A stretch of 64,000 nt of DNA from contig NZ_CAMYMK010000007.1 of the NCBI RefSeq assembly GCF_947259545.1, positions 186,001 through 250,000 of the forward strand. Direction: 5' to 3'. The notes under the pieces were generated by a model that worked only from the letters and a program-made list of their open reading frames with translations, was not told the DNA's origin and searched no databases. Both the position numbers and the translations under genes were made by a program. Shown in pieces: positions 25,985 to 35,557 of this stretch; position 1 is the first letter of the stretch, and every line of letters starts with the position of its first letter. The DNA comes from an uncultured Marinobacter sp. (lineage in GTDB: Bacteria; Pseudomonadota; Gammaproteobacteria; Pseudomonadales; Oleiphilaceae).

Positions 25985-26647
25985 TTAGCGTTTTCGGGGA
26001 TAAAAGCTGCTGGTTACTAGCCCAATTTGCGTTTTGAGAACCATACAGGGGAGAGCGCAAGGGACGCCGTTGACGCGGGCGTTGAGCCCTTGGCTCGTGC
26101 AGTCCAGTCGTATTTCAAGAAGATCCATATAACGCCCAACAAGAACCGAAGTGGCTTTTACTACCGATTCTTTGACACTGAAAGCAACACTGACAGGCGA
26201 TAGGTCCGGGTAAAGTGAGCGCAAAAGTGTCTGTTCATGGGGGTGCATAATCTGGTCGATGAGCTCTTCGGTCACCTGGCTGGGGTCTTCTATCAAGTCG
26301 AGACCGAGCCCTTGCAGTTCTCTATAGAATCCGACAACCGCAGCGCCATACGTGTGGTCATGAGTAATCGAGCCGACGACAGTGTCTGGCCAGATTGGGT
26401 TTCCAAGGGGGCCCCGGGGTAGGCAGGTCGATGAAATTCCTGCACGATGCAAGGCTATTCGGGCAAAATGCCGGCCTGAGTAAAACTCCCTTTGCCGCTT
26501 TGGGAGGGCGTATAGCATTAACTGCTGTTCTTGCTCGTAGCACGAGACGGAATCAGCCAGCCTGCCTGCTGCAAGGTGGACAGTCGCCTGGGTAAACTTA
26601 CACAGGTGCTGTTCAATGGCCTCAAATTGCAGATGGTTCTGGCACAT
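25985..26647 (-). CDS. 4'-phosphopantetheinyl transferase, EntD/Sfp type
   Basis: A 220-aa enzyme that moves phosphopantetheine from CoA to the conserved Ser of carrier domains. Motifs: RQREFYSGRHFARIAL (EntD-like N-terminal), VVGSITHDHTYGAAVVG, the Mg site GLGLDLIEDPSQ, and FSVKESVVKA. In Sfp/EntD the acidic pair is D-x-E; here the first E is three residues after the Asp (DLIE), a small deviation. ATG 26647 begins 6 nt after the XrtA stop, so it is co-transcribed with the exosortase. The obvious clients are the two T domains of the NRPS 2.4 kb away. This placement is the strongest physical link between the exosortase operon and the NRPS. Confidence 0.88.
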   Translation of the reverse strand: MCQNHLQFEAIEQHLCKFTQATVHLAAGRLADSVSCYEQEQQLMLYALPKRQREFYSGRHFARIALHRAGISSTCLPRGPLGNPIWPDTVVGSITHDHTYGAAVVGFYRELQGLGLDLIEDPSQVTEELIDQIMHPHEQTLLRSLYPDLSPVSVAFSVKESVVKATSVLVGRYMDLLEIRLDCTSQGLNARVNGVPCALPCMVLKTQIGLVTSSFYPRKR

Positions 26648-26653
26648 GGAGCT

Positions 26654-28153
26654 TCACTCAGTACTGGCAAGAAAGCGATTAAAGACAGCTCTTTGTTGTT
26701 CACAGTCCGAGTCATTGTCTCCGTCACAGCGCCCTGCGAGTACCCATAATGCGCCTCGGCTGTCACCAAAAATTTTGTTTAATGCCCCTGCAACCTTTGC
26801 TTCGATCTTCGAATCTGTCAGGACGCCCCCAACATCGTACCAGGACCACAGAATAACCTGGGAACCGTTACTCAGATCTTGAATGATCGTTTCATTGACT
26901 CTCGTTGGAGCCGCTGAATAGCGGTTCGCCAAGTCTCGTTTTGTAGTCGATACTAACTGCCACTTTTTTTGGTTGAATAGTTTATTGCCGAAATAAATCA
27001 ATTCCTTGTTCTGGGTTTGGCGACGGTAGCCTGTGATGTGCAACTGTACCTGCCTCAAATCACTGGAAACGTATACGCCACTTAGCTCGATATCATAATT
27101 CTGGTATTCCGGCTGCCAGATGTTTGCATGTGGTAAAGGTCCTCTCCAATCCGAATTGGTTTCAACCAGTTCAGGGTTCCAGGATTCGGATACGCGCCGG
27201 GTTTTGGCATCGACTACCAGAGGTATAATGGCGGGCCATAGAATTAACAGTGATGAGATCACAGGCCAGGCGGCGGAGGTGTATCGGGGCCTTGGCCGTT
27301 CAATGGCCGCCTTCGCGCTATCATCATCGTTTTGAAAATGAGCCTCAAGCTTCGAAGAAATGTAAAAAAGCGGAATTAGTGTAAAGACAATGAAAACGCC
27401 CCAACCGAAAGCCTCATGGTTTTCGATGAGTGAGGTTTCCATATCGGTGTAATGACCTGCTGCAATAACACCAAACACCCGCAGCCAGTTTGCAAACATG
27501 GAAAGCAGACCGGCAAAAATAACCAGCAGCAGGGTCAAAAGGTGTGAGCGGTAATACAGCTGCCCGTAAAAGGTGGCAAGAAAAAGCCCGACCATGAGGT
27601 AGCGGACCCCGCTGCACCCGCCGGCGACGTAGAAGGTCCCCACGTCCAGAACAATATAGAATTCTTTTATCGTGGCTTGTATATCCACGAATTTAAGAAG
27701 GATGTCGTTAAAAAAAACCGTAATATGTTGTAGAAGAGGGGACAAATCATCCCAAATGGGTGCGGCATAAAGCATCAGCAGGATTGGGCCACCGGCAACT
27801 TTCGGAAAACCTCGTCCCCATATCGACCAGCCCCACAAAACAATGAGTACGGGGACAAGTATGAGTCGAACAAACCTCACGTCCGCCGCTTGAGCAAACA
27901 GTAATACTGCGCTGGCTGCAGCCAGAAGCAAGAGCGCCAGAGGGGAGCCATTAATGGTAAGCGTAGCCAGCTTGTGTCTTCTCAAATAAAGCAAAAACAG
28001 GATGCCCGCCAGCACCAGGTAACCATGGCTGTAGATGATCGAGTCGTACCAGAGAAGTACAAAATCTTGCCATTCGGCCCAAAAACCGAAGATCAGCAAG
28101 GGAATAGAGAGCAACCAATAATACTGGCCGATTAACCTGGAAGTGGAGCCCAT
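26654..28153 (-). CDS. xrtA: Exosortase A fused to EpsI domain
   Basis: A 499-aa multi-pass inner-membrane transpeptidase that cuts PEP-CTERM proteins at the sorting motif. About eight hydrophobic helices fill residues 10-270. The catalytic set is visible: Cys180 in VAGGCSGVRYL, Arg225 in FANWLRV, His246 in ENHEAFGWG. After a further TM helix (about 295-315) comes a periplasmic EpsI/DUF3485 domain (WRGPLPHANIWQPEY, VQLHITGYRRQTQNKELI). This fused form is typical of XrtA in EPS-producing proteobacteria. ATG 28153 follows AAAAGGATGTT. It lies 55 nt after prsT and 6 nt before the PPTase gene. The likely substrate is the protein at 12895-13545. Confidence 0.93.
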   Translation of the reverse strand: MGSTSRLIGQYYWLLSIPLLIFGFWAEWQDFVLLWYDSIIYSHGYLVLAGILFLLYLRRHKLATLTINGSPLALLLLAAASAVLLFAQAADVRFVRLILVPVLIVLWGWSIWGRGFPKVAGGPILLMLYAAPIWDDLSPLLQHITVFFNDILLKFVDIQATIKEFYIVLDVGTFYVAGGCSGVRYLMVGLFLATFYGQLYYRSHLLTLLLVIFAGLLSMFANWLRVFGVIAAGHYTDMETSLIENHEAFGWGVFIVFTLIPLFYISSKLEAHFQNDDDSAKAAIERPRPRYTSAAWPVISSLLILWPAIIPLVVDAKTRRVSESWNPELVETNSDWRGPLPHANIWQPEYQNYDIELSGVYVSSDLRQVQLHITGYRRQTQNKELIYFGNKLFNQKKWQLVSTTKRDLANRYSAAPTRVNETIIQDLSNGSQVILWSWYDVGGVLTDSKIEAKVAGALNKIFGDSRGALWVLAGRCDGDNDSDCEQQRAVFNRFLASTE

Positions 28154-28208
28154 AACATCCTTTTATTTAAATTCCTGTAGCGGCTAAAGCAGTTTGCCTT
28201 CCCTGAAA

Positions 28209-30905
28209 CTAGCCTTGCTCACCGAATTTTTCCAGAACTCTTCTCGCTTCGGGGTTTTTGCCAACGGCACGGTAGGCCTCTGCAAGATGTAACGCTATTT
28301 CCTCCGAGTCAGGCTCAAGTTCATGGGCTTTCTCCAGTATGGCAATACTTTCCTGATGTTTACCCGATTTAAGCATTATCCAACCATAAGTATCTGCTAT
28401 CGATGCGTTATCGGGATTCAGTTCATAGGCCTTGCGAGCCAGTGTTAGGGCTCGTTCATCTCCTGTTTCCTGATAGAGCCAAGCCAGGTTGTTCAGCGCG
28501 ACGGGGTTGTCGGGAATTGCTTCAAGCAACTTCTCATAATTCAATCTTGCGCTTTCCTGTTCGCCTTTGGACTGCTGCAGGATCGCCAAATCGAGACGCA
28601 ACCTGCTGTTGTCCGGATAGGTGTCGGTCACGGACTCAAGAAAGGAGAGAGCTTCGTCCTTCCGGCCAGACCGTTGTAAATTTTTCGAGTAGCGATTGGC
28701 AATGTCGGCATTCGGCTGTTTGTCGAAGGCAAGCCGGTATAGTTCGGCTGCCTGGCTAAAATCACCCTGTTCCTCGAAATATAGCCCCTCGACAGCGTAC
28801 GGCCTGCCGGAGTCAGGGTGATTTTTCTTCGCCTCCTGCAGCAACTCCCGCGCCTTTTGGGGCTCGCCGTCTGAAAAAGCTGCGCCAGCAGACTGGAGTG
28901 CAATCCCCTCATGTTCGGGGAACAAGGCGCGCCCTCGTTCAAGGATAGCGTCTGACTGAGCTTTGTTATCATTCTGACTTAGCCTATTTGCTGCCGCATG
29001 ATAAATGTCTGCAACAAGAGGTTCAGCTCGGGTGGGAGTATTCTCTTCGGTTCGCTCCAATAACGTCGCAGTGAACTCATCGGCTTCCTGGTTATGGCCT
29101 TCAATCAGCGCTGCCTCAAGCAGTAATAGCTTGGGCCCCGTAGCTTCAGGCTGCTTCTCCAGAATCTTGCGCATATAGGCACGGATGTCTGCAGGCTCGG
29201 AGATCTCGACAAGGCTTTGCAGGGCTTGGCGGTTGTCCGGGGCATGGCTAACGGCATTACGGAAGTGTCTTCTGGCCTGTTCGACATTCTGTTGGCTTAA
29301 GGCGAGGTTACCCAGGGCCAGCTCCGGAGCCGGCTGCTCGGGTGCTTTGCTCCGGGCCTTTTCGAAGTAGTTTCTGGCTTCATCAGGTTTTCCGGTTCTG
29401 GCGGCAAGGTTACCGCGTGCGATCAAGGCCGCCGGACTATCTGGTTGCAAGTTGATCCAGGCATCGGCCGTTGCCAGGGCTCTGTCGGTGTCTCCTGAGG
29501 CCATGTATGCTTCGATGGTTACGAATTGTGCCTGGCCATGAAAGCCTGAATTCTCGGGAATCCGGCTGGCTTCACTAATGGCTTTTTCAAACTGACCGCG
29601 TTGGGTAAGAAAACCAGCGTAGCGCAGGCGGAGCTCATGGTTGTCGGGCGCAAGTGACAGGGCGGTTTCAATCAGCGGCTCTCCTGCTTCCAGATCTCCT
29701 GCCGCCAGTGAAGCAATCCCCATAAGGGCCAGCGTCTCCGGATCAGTATCCTTGTCGGAGAGTTGATCCAGAATGTCGCGTGCTTCCTCGGGGTCTTGTA
29801 ACTGAATGCGTGCGGCAGCAAGAAGTTTACTGGCCGCTTCCGAGTCGCCCATTTCGGCGATCGGCCGGAGCAGGCGCTCGGCCTCTTCAACTTTGCCCTG
29901 GCGAAAACGGATCATGCCCAGCATCAAAGTACTTTGTTCGTGGTTAGGGGCTTGCGTCAGCACTTCCTCAAGATAGCCTGCGGCAGACTCAAGGTTGCCG
30001 TCCTCAAAGGCATAACGGGCGGCGGCAATGTTGCTCTTGATCGTGCCGGGGCCTGATTTTGCGAGGATTTCTTCGTATACGAATGCTTCTGCGGACTTAC
30101 CCTGTGCCCGAAGTACCTGGATTAGAGCTGATATGGTCTCGTACTTACGGAAGGTCATGATGTCATATTGACCAATATCTTCCAGAGCCCTTACGTAAGC
30201 ATCCTCCGCGAGCTGCCATTGCTCGTTTTCATGGGCAAGCTGCGCCTTCCAGAGCCAGAGTTCAGCATTTCCGCTGTCTACCTGTTCGGCGTCCTCTATG
30301 TAGCCTTGCACGGCCTCATTGTTACCTGCCGCATGGGCGACACGAGACAGGCCAACAAGGGGCAGGGCGTCGCTGCTGCTGATCGAGTGGGCATGTTCGT
30401 AGGCCTGTCGTGCTTCTTCCAGGCGGTTTGAGGCGAGTAATACACGGCCCTTCAAAAGACTGGTCTCCATCTCCAGCGACCGGTCCTGCGAGGATATCTC
30501 AGCCAGGTTATTCAGCGCCTTATCGAAATTGCCCTGCATCAGGTTAGCTTCAGCGCGGATCAGTCGGGCCCGGTTTTTTGTTTCGCTGTCCAGCGCCTGC
30601 TCGGAAAGGCCCTCCATGAGCTGGTTGAGTTGGCGCTCTGCGTTTACAGCATCGCCAGCTTTCAGCAGATTGTTGATGATAACGAAATAGGGATCGGGGT
30701 TGGTCGGCTGAAGCTCAATGGCACTCCGGGCCTCGAGTGTGCTGGCCTTCAACTCGCCCTGGCGCTGAAAAAAGCGGGATTGATCCAGGTGACTCAAATA
30801 CTGGATCTCTTCCTGGCTCATTTCGTTGTCGTTGCCGCAACCGGCGAGCCCAATGATTACGGCTACCGAGAGAAGGGTGGCGCGTGCTGCGATAACTGCT
30901 TTCAT
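28209..30905 (-). CDS. prsT: PEP-CTERM system TPR-repeat lipoprotein PrsT
   Basis: An 898-aa lipoprotein of the TIGR02917 type, a constant partner of XrtA loci; its exact role in export or EPS assembly is unknown. The signal peptide ends in the lipobox GLAGC near residue 22. The rest is about 20 tandem TPRs (repeated NPDPYFVIINNLLKAGD-type helices, e.g. PDNPVALNNLAWLYQETGDE near the end), ideal as a periplasmic scaffold. ATG 30905 is chosen since it puts the lipoprotein signal first and follows AAGGAACAGG; a longer frame from 30986 would bury the signal and overlap prsR. It lies between prsR and xrtA in one operon. Confidence 0.92.
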   Translation of the reverse strand: MKAVIAARATLLSVAVIIGLAGCGNDNEMSQEEIQYLSHLDQSRFFQRQGELKASTLEARSAIELQPTNPDPYFVIINNLLKAGDAVNAERQLNQLMEGLSEQALDSETKNRARLIRAEANLMQGNFDKALNNLAEISSQDRSLEMETSLLKGRVLLASNRLEEARQAYEHAHSISSSDALPLVGLSRVAHAAGNNEAVQGYIEDAEQVDSGNAELWLWKAQLAHENEQWQLAEDAYVRALEDIGQYDIMTFRKYETISALIQVLRAQGKSAEAFVYEEILAKSGPGTIKSNIAAARYAFEDGNLESAAGYLEEVLTQAPNHEQSTLMLGMIRFRQGKVEEAERLLRPIAEMGDSEAASKLLAAARIQLQDPEEARDILDQLSDKDTDPETLALMGIASLAAGDLEAGEPLIETALSLAPDNHELRLRYAGFLTQRGQFEKAISEASRIPENSGFHGQAQFVTIEAYMASGDTDRALATADAWINLQPDSPAALIARGNLAARTGKPDEARNYFEKARSKAPEQPAPELALGNLALSQQNVEQARRHFRNAVSHAPDNRQALQSLVEISEPADIRAYMRKILEKQPEATGPKLLLLEAALIEGHNQEADEFTATLLERTEENTPTRAEPLVADIYHAAANRLSQNDNKAQSDAILERGRALFPEHEGIALQSAGAAFSDGEPQKARELLQEAKKNHPDSGRPYAVEGLYFEEQGDFSQAAELYRLAFDKQPNADIANRYSKNLQRSGRKDEALSFLESVTDTYPDNSRLRLDLAILQQSKGEQESARLNYEKLLEAIPDNPVALNNLAWLYQETGDERALTLARKAYELNPDNASIADTYGWIMLKSGKHQESIAILEKAHELEPDSEEIALHLAEAYRAVGKNPEARRVLEKFGEQG

Positions 30906-30954
30906 GCCCTGTTCCTTTTCCTTAGGTTCTTGTCCTGGTGTCCCTGCCTGTGCG

Positions 30955-32328
30955 TCAGGCTCCCGAGGCCGGTTGAGGCGCCTCAATATGATATTTGTCC
31001 GTCAGGTTATAGAGTGTTGGGCGGGTGATCCCCAGTAACCTGGATGCCTGGGCCATATTAAAGTCACAACTCTGCAGTGCCTGGAGAATTGCCTGGCGTT
31101 CGGCCGTCTCCCGGACTTGTCTCAGATTGAGCTGGTTGCCCTCCACCTCTGAGCCCAGTTTCAGTTCAAGATCCAGTGCGGTCACCCTTTTGCCATCCGC
31201 CATGATGGTGGCGCGCTTCACCTTGTTGATCATTTCCCGAACGTTGCCAGGCCAGGGGTAAGAATTGATGGCGCTTATGGCGTCTTCTGTATAGGAGAGA
31301 TTGGGGCGATCCATCTGCCTGCCCAGGCTCTTCAAAAGGGACTGAGCGATGACCAGGGCATCGCCGTCCCGTTCTCTCAGTGGGGGCACATCCAGTGTTA
31401 TTTCGCTGATCCGGTAATAGAGATCTTCGCGAAATTCCCCCTGTTCGATAATCTGCTGAACATTCCGATGGGTGGCGCAGACAACTCTGACATCAACGGG
31501 GATGGGCTTCAGCGAACCCACGCGGTCGACGACGCGCTCTTGTAGAAATCTGAGGAGCTTGGCCTGGAGTGACATCGGCATATCGCCAATCTCATCCAGA
31601 AACAGGGTGCCCCCATTAGCGTTCTCGATCTTGCCTTTCTTGCTCTGGGTGGCCCCGGTAAAAGATCCCTTTTCGAAACCGAACAGTTCGCTTTCCAGAA
31701 GGTTCTCGGGGATGGCGGCACAGTTGATGGCTGCAAACGGCTTGGCGCTCCTGTGGCCGAGATCATGGAGCGCACGGGCCAGCAACTCCTTGCCGGTACC
31801 TGTTTCGCCTGTAATCAGCGTAGTGACGTCAGTTGGAGCGACCTTTTCGAGTGTCCTGCAGATGGCCAGCATTTGGGGGCTGGCGGCTACAATTCCTTTA
31901 ATGCTGGTGCCGTTTCTATGCTGGGTCAGTTCCCGGTTTTCTTTCTCCAACTCCGCAATCCGGAAAGCTCGATTGACAACAAAGGTCAGAATGTCGGCAT
32001 CCAGAGGCTTCTGATAGAAATCGCAGGCTCCCATGCCGATGGCCTTGACGGCGTTTTCCTTGTCTTCTCGCCCCGTCACGACAATGACCTTGCTTTGTGG
32101 TGACAGCCGGAGAATATCTTCCAGCAGGCTGAAACCCTCGGAAGCGCCGCCGGGATCCGGTGGTAATCCAAGATCAAGGGTAATGACGTCTGGTTCCATG
32201 CGCCTGAGGGCCGTCATAGCGGAATCCCGGTCCGCTGCCTGAGCCACCTCAAGGTCGTCGCTGAAACACCAGCGCATTTGGCTCTGAAGGCCAGGGTCGT
32301 CTTCTACAATTAACAGTCGTCTACTCAC
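30955..32328 (-). CDS. prsR: PEP-CTERM-box sigma-54 response regulator PrsR
   Basis: A 457-aa NtrC-type regulator. Receiver domain (1-120) with acidic pocket VEDD and phospho-acceptor Asp52 in VITLDLGLP. The AAA+ sigma-54 activator domain follows: Walker A ITGETGTGKELLA, the sigma-54 loop as GSFTGA (Ala to Ser in GAFTGA, active in many family members), and Walker B TLFLDEIGDM. A Fis-type HTH ends the protein (MAQASRLLGITRPTLYNL). Start GTG 32328 gives the canonical SRRLLIVEDD beginning. It is paired with PrsK, 130 nt upstream, and likely activates the promoter at 12844-12859. Confidence 0.92.
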   Translation of the reverse strand: MSRRLLIVEDDPGLQSQMRWCFSDDLEVAQAADRDSAMTALRRMEPDVITLDLGLPPDPGGASEGFSLLEDILRLSPQSKVIVVTGREDKENAVKAIGMGACDFYQKPLDADILTFVVNRAFRIAELEKENRELTQHRNGTSIKGIVAASPQMLAICRTLEKVAPTDVTTLITGETGTGKELLARALHDLGHRSAKPFAAINCAAIPENLLESELFGFEKGSFTGATQSKKGKIENANGGTLFLDEIGDMPMSLQAKLLRFLQERVVDRVGSLKPIPVDVRVVCATHRNVQQIIEQGEFREDLYYRISEITLDVPPLRERDGDALVIAQSLLKSLGRQMDRPNLSYTEDAISAINSYPWPGNVREMINKVKRATIMADGKRVTALDLELKLGSEVEGNQLNLRQVRETAERQAILQALQSCDFNMAQASRLLGITRPTLYNLTDKYHIEAPQPASGA

Positions 32329-32458
32329 AACAGCTCTAAATCCCTTTCTGTATGGTGACTGTATTGATGCAATTTTGAGCAATCCATCCTTATACTGAGT
32401 TTTAACCGATTATTGACACTTTGCAACGTCTGAGTGTATTAAATTCAATAATGGTCAA

Positions 32459-34591
32459 TTATTTGGCGCTCTGGCCGGGATTGGTGAGTTCAATCACCGG
32501 ACGATCCTGTTCCGTTTCTGGCTCAGGCTGTTCGTTTGCCGCCAGGGGAAAGCGAATGGAAAAGCAGGATCCGACATCGGGCTCGCTGGTGACATCAATA
32601 TGGCCTCCTACCTTATGGACATACTCCCTTGCCTGGTAGGCACCGATCCCCATACCGGTAAGTCCTTTCGTGCTTTCAAACGGTTTGAAAAGTTGGGTGC
32701 GGATAAACTCCTCCGTCATACCTGCCCCCGTGTCCTGGATAAACAGCACAACGTTGTCTTTGGCGGTTTTCAGAGTCAGGGTGATTTCACCTTCCGGTGG
32801 TGTCGCATCCTGAGCGTTCTGGATCAGGTGGCCAAGTACACTGCGCAGTTGCTCGCGATCAGCTTTGACTGGTGCCGGTGAGGAGGGGGCGGCAAAGTAA
32901 GGGGCAGGGGCGCGGCGGCTGTAATGTTCGGCGAGTTGACGGACCAGCTCACGAAGATCCAGAACTTCATTCGACTCCAAATCCTCGGTCGGTTTGCGGA
33001 TATGGTCTACCAGATTGGCCATTTTTCGCACGGCGTGATCCGTAGTGTTGATCATATCGTCGATGAAGGCAGGGTTATCTCTATGTCGTGGCGCATTCTT
33101 GACCAGCAGGGCCTGTTGGGCGATCAGGGTCTTCAGGTCATGCACCATGAACGCCGAAGCCTTGCTGACTGCTTCGAATTGCATGGCCCTGGAAAGCCGG
33201 TTCTGGGCATCGGCCTGGGCGAGCAGGTTGCAAGACTGGCGGGCAACGACTTTTATCAGGTCAAAGTTTTCCCAGTTCAGCTCGACGGGAGCATAGGGGT
33301 TGCCAACCAGCGCTATGCCGTAAAGATCGTTTCCCAGGTAAAGCGGAATAATGAGCCAGCCGTCGGGAATACGGGTGATCGCGTCCGGAATCTCCAGCAG
33401 GTTGTAGCGTGTAGGATCCTCGCAGTATTCATGTAGATCAACAATCCATTCCCGATCCTTGAAGAACCGGGAAAGTTCTCCGTCACGATCAATAGTGGTA
33501 AAGCGTGGTGTCGTCAGGTTGACGGCTGTCTTGAGCACGTAAGCGTCTTGTTCATCTCGAAGCCAGATGGCTCCGGCATTGCTTTCCACCAGGCCTGACA
33601 GGATTCGAATGACTCGCTCAGGCAAGGGCGGCTCATCACTCAGGTTGGCCAGTTCCCGGGTCATTCTGAGCCATTCTTCGCGATAGTCGTATTTGTAGTC
33701 GAAAAAATTCTGGCTGATAAACACCATGAGCCTCGACCGGACCCGTCGGGATGTCAGGAGCGTGGCCAGGAAGGCAAGGGCAATGGTAAAAAACAGCACC
33801 TGAAGTGCCTCGCCCCAGGCCCCTCCCAGTGCCCTGACGTAGTAACCACCAATTGCGAGGAACAGAAGATAGGCGCCGGCGAACATAAAGGTACCGGCGT
33901 GGAACACCGCAGACCGCGACAACTGGAACTCCACCGGTTGTTTTCTGGTGTTAAGGGTGTTGATGGCGAATAGTGGGACCAGAGCGGCGTTCACCAAGCC
34001 TCGAGCATTCCAGAACGAATCGGAAATCTGTCCGAACAACAGGGCGTCGGCATACATGAAAAAGTCGAACCCGAACATCGTGGCCACTGCGATGCAAATG
34101 TACTTCATGCTTGAGCGACCAAACGATACCGAGTTACGCCAGATCTGCTCCACCAGTGACAACCCCATCAGGGACAGGGCAATCTGACCGACCACTTTGG
34201 TTTTTCCGTTAAGGAGATCCAGGCCGAAGGTGTATTCCAGTACTCCGAACACAAGGAGGAAGGCAAGCAGGCCTACGGTGGCGATGGCAAGCATCCGACG
34301 AAGTCGTCCCACAATGGCTGTTGCCCGAAACGAGCTTCGGAGCAGGGCAAACAGAAGGGTTATCCATGCGGCGTCCCGCAAAAGCTCCAGAATGTAGCGG
34401 ACAAAGAAGGAGGGTTGGCCCCATAGAACTTGCGCGACGAGGGCACCTGCCCAGATGACAGACACAAGGGAGGCGAGCAGCAACACCCGGTCAATGTCCC
34501 TGCGCAGGTAATGGGAAGCGATCAGCACCCCGAGTAGCCCAAACGAAATGGCTGCTGCGGAGTGGCTGATAAGGCTCAGATCATTCAACAT
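32459..34591 (-). CDS. prsK: PEP-CTERM system sensor histidine kinase PrsK
   Basis: A 710-aa membrane kinase of TIGR02916 type. Residues 1-300 contain about eight hydrophobic helices (sensor module, ligand unknown). A GAF-like domain follows (PPLPERVIRILSGLVESN to LVARQSCNLLAQAD). The dimerisation helix has phospho-His484 in FMVHDLKTLI. The ATPase has N-box HLIQNAQDATP, G1 FIQDTGAGM and G2 GLTGMGIGAYQAREY. It would phosphorylate PrsR. It starts 18 nt after the SDR gene, so it could be read through from the YeaD/PlsC/SDR genes. The 130-nt gap before prsR is AT-rich and may hold a separate promoter. Confidence 0.92.
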   Translation of the reverse strand: MLNDLSLISHSAAAISFGLLGVLIASHYLRRDIDRVLLLASLVSVIWAGALVAQVLWGQPSFFVRYILELLRDAAWITLLFALLRSSFRATAIVGRLRRMLAIATVGLLAFLLVFGVLEYTFGLDLLNGKTKVVGQIALSLMGLSLVEQIWRNSVSFGRSSMKYICIAVATMFGFDFFMYADALLFGQISDSFWNARGLVNAALVPLFAINTLNTRKQPVEFQLSRSAVFHAGTFMFAGAYLLFLAIGGYYVRALGGAWGEALQVLFFTIALAFLATLLTSRRVRSRLMVFISQNFFDYKYDYREEWLRMTRELANLSDEPPLPERVIRILSGLVESNAGAIWLRDEQDAYVLKTAVNLTTPRFTTIDRDGELSRFFKDREWIVDLHEYCEDPTRYNLLEIPDAITRIPDGWLIIPLYLGNDLYGIALVGNPYAPVELNWENFDLIKVVARQSCNLLAQADAQNRLSRAMQFEAVSKASAFMVHDLKTLIAQQALLVKNAPRHRDNPAFIDDMINTTDHAVRKMANLVDHIRKPTEDLESNEVLDLRELVRQLAEHYSRRAPAPYFAAPSSPAPVKADREQLRSVLGHLIQNAQDATPPEGEITLTLKTAKDNVVLFIQDTGAGMTEEFIRTQLFKPFESTKGLTGMGIGAYQAREYVHKVGGHIDVTSEPDVGSCFSIRFPLAANEQPEPETEQDRPVIELTNPGQSAK

Positions 34592-34609
34592 GCCGCGCGT
34601 CCTGCGTTG

Positions 34610-35557
34610 TTAAACCGGCTTTTTGTTCTCCCTATAGAATCGGAAGATCTCCTTCAGCGGTCGTTGGGGCCTGAATCCAAATTCCCTGGCAAAAGCTCTG
34701 CCGTCAATGACGACAGGATACTTGAAAAAGTGCATCAAGTACGACGGAAAACTTCTCAGGTTCAGCGTTTTCAGTATCAGTTTTGGCAACATCGGCGGCA
34801 CCGACGGAATCGGCAGGCGACTGCATCCGCAGAGCTTCAACGCATGCTGATAGGCCACCCAGTCCTCTGGCGCAACGTTGAAAACACCCCGTTTGGGTTT
34901 GTTATAGGTGAGAACGATCGCATCCGCCATGTCGTCAATGTGGATGAACTGCATCATTGGGGAAAAACCGGCTAACACCGGCGCCCGTTCGCTGGCGAGG
35001 AGGGTGCTTATGGAGTTCCTGACGCCGGGGCCGACGATGTTGCAGGGTCTCAGAATAGTGATGTTCAGTTCGGGGTAGCGCCATAGATAAATATTGGCGA
35101 GGTTCTCCAGTTCCACGGAATCCACCAGATCCGCGCTCAGGCCCACGCCTTTCAGCGGAGCCTCCTCGTCAATCAGCGCAGGGTTATACGCTACAGCGCC
35201 GTATACATGGAAGGTGGAAAGCACCACCACTCGCTTGATGCCATACTTGTGACTGAGGTCCAGCAGTTTCTGGGTTCCCAGAACGTTGGCATTGTAGCGA
35301 CGCATCCGGGTGAGCTGGCTGGACATGATGCGCCCAAGGTGAATAACGCCGTCAAACCTGTAGCGTCGGAACAGGTCCTCGAAAACCCGTTTGTTGAAGT
35401 CGATACAGTAGCTGGGGATGTCGTCACCCAGGTAGACCTGTTCGCGGAAATCCACGGCCACCAGGTCGCAGTGGTCCCGGAGCCTGTCAATCACCTGTTG
35501 GGCCAGTGCCCCTGCGACACCGGTAACGAGTATGCGGGGTCTGTGTTGCTCGCTCAT
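34610..35557 (-). CDS. SDR-family NAD-dependent epimerase/dehydratase-like protein
   Basis: A 315-aa extended SDR. It has the nucleotide-binding GxxGxxG as VTGVAGALAQQV, then LVAVDFRE, VIHLGRI, VVLSTFHVYGA (Thr for the catalytic Ser region) and LRPCNIVGPG. The catalytic YxxxK is not found; the expected place reads VDSVELENLAN, with the Tyr and Lys changed. It may bind NAD without full epimerase chemistry or act on an unusual substrate. It overlaps the acyltransferase gene by one base (35557) and is 18 nt from prsK. Such SDR/PlsC pairs are common in lipid or sugar-nucleotide work, but the substrate here is unknown. Confidence 0.78.
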   Translation of the reverse strand: MSEQHRPRILVTGVAGALAQQVIDRLRDHCDLVAVDFREQVYLGDDIPSYCIDFNKRVFEDLFRRYRFDGVIHLGRIMSSQLTRMRRYNANVLGTQKLLDLSHKYGIKRVVVLSTFHVYGAVAYNPALIDEEAPLKGVGLSADLVDSVELENLANIYLWRYPELNITILRPCNIVGPGVRNSISTLLASERAPVLAGFSPMMQFIHIDDMADAIVLTYNKPKRGVFNVAPEDWVAYQHALKLCGCSRLPIPSVPPMLPKLILKTLNLRSFPSYLMHFFKYPVVIDGRAFAREFGFRPQRPLKEIFRFYRENKKPV

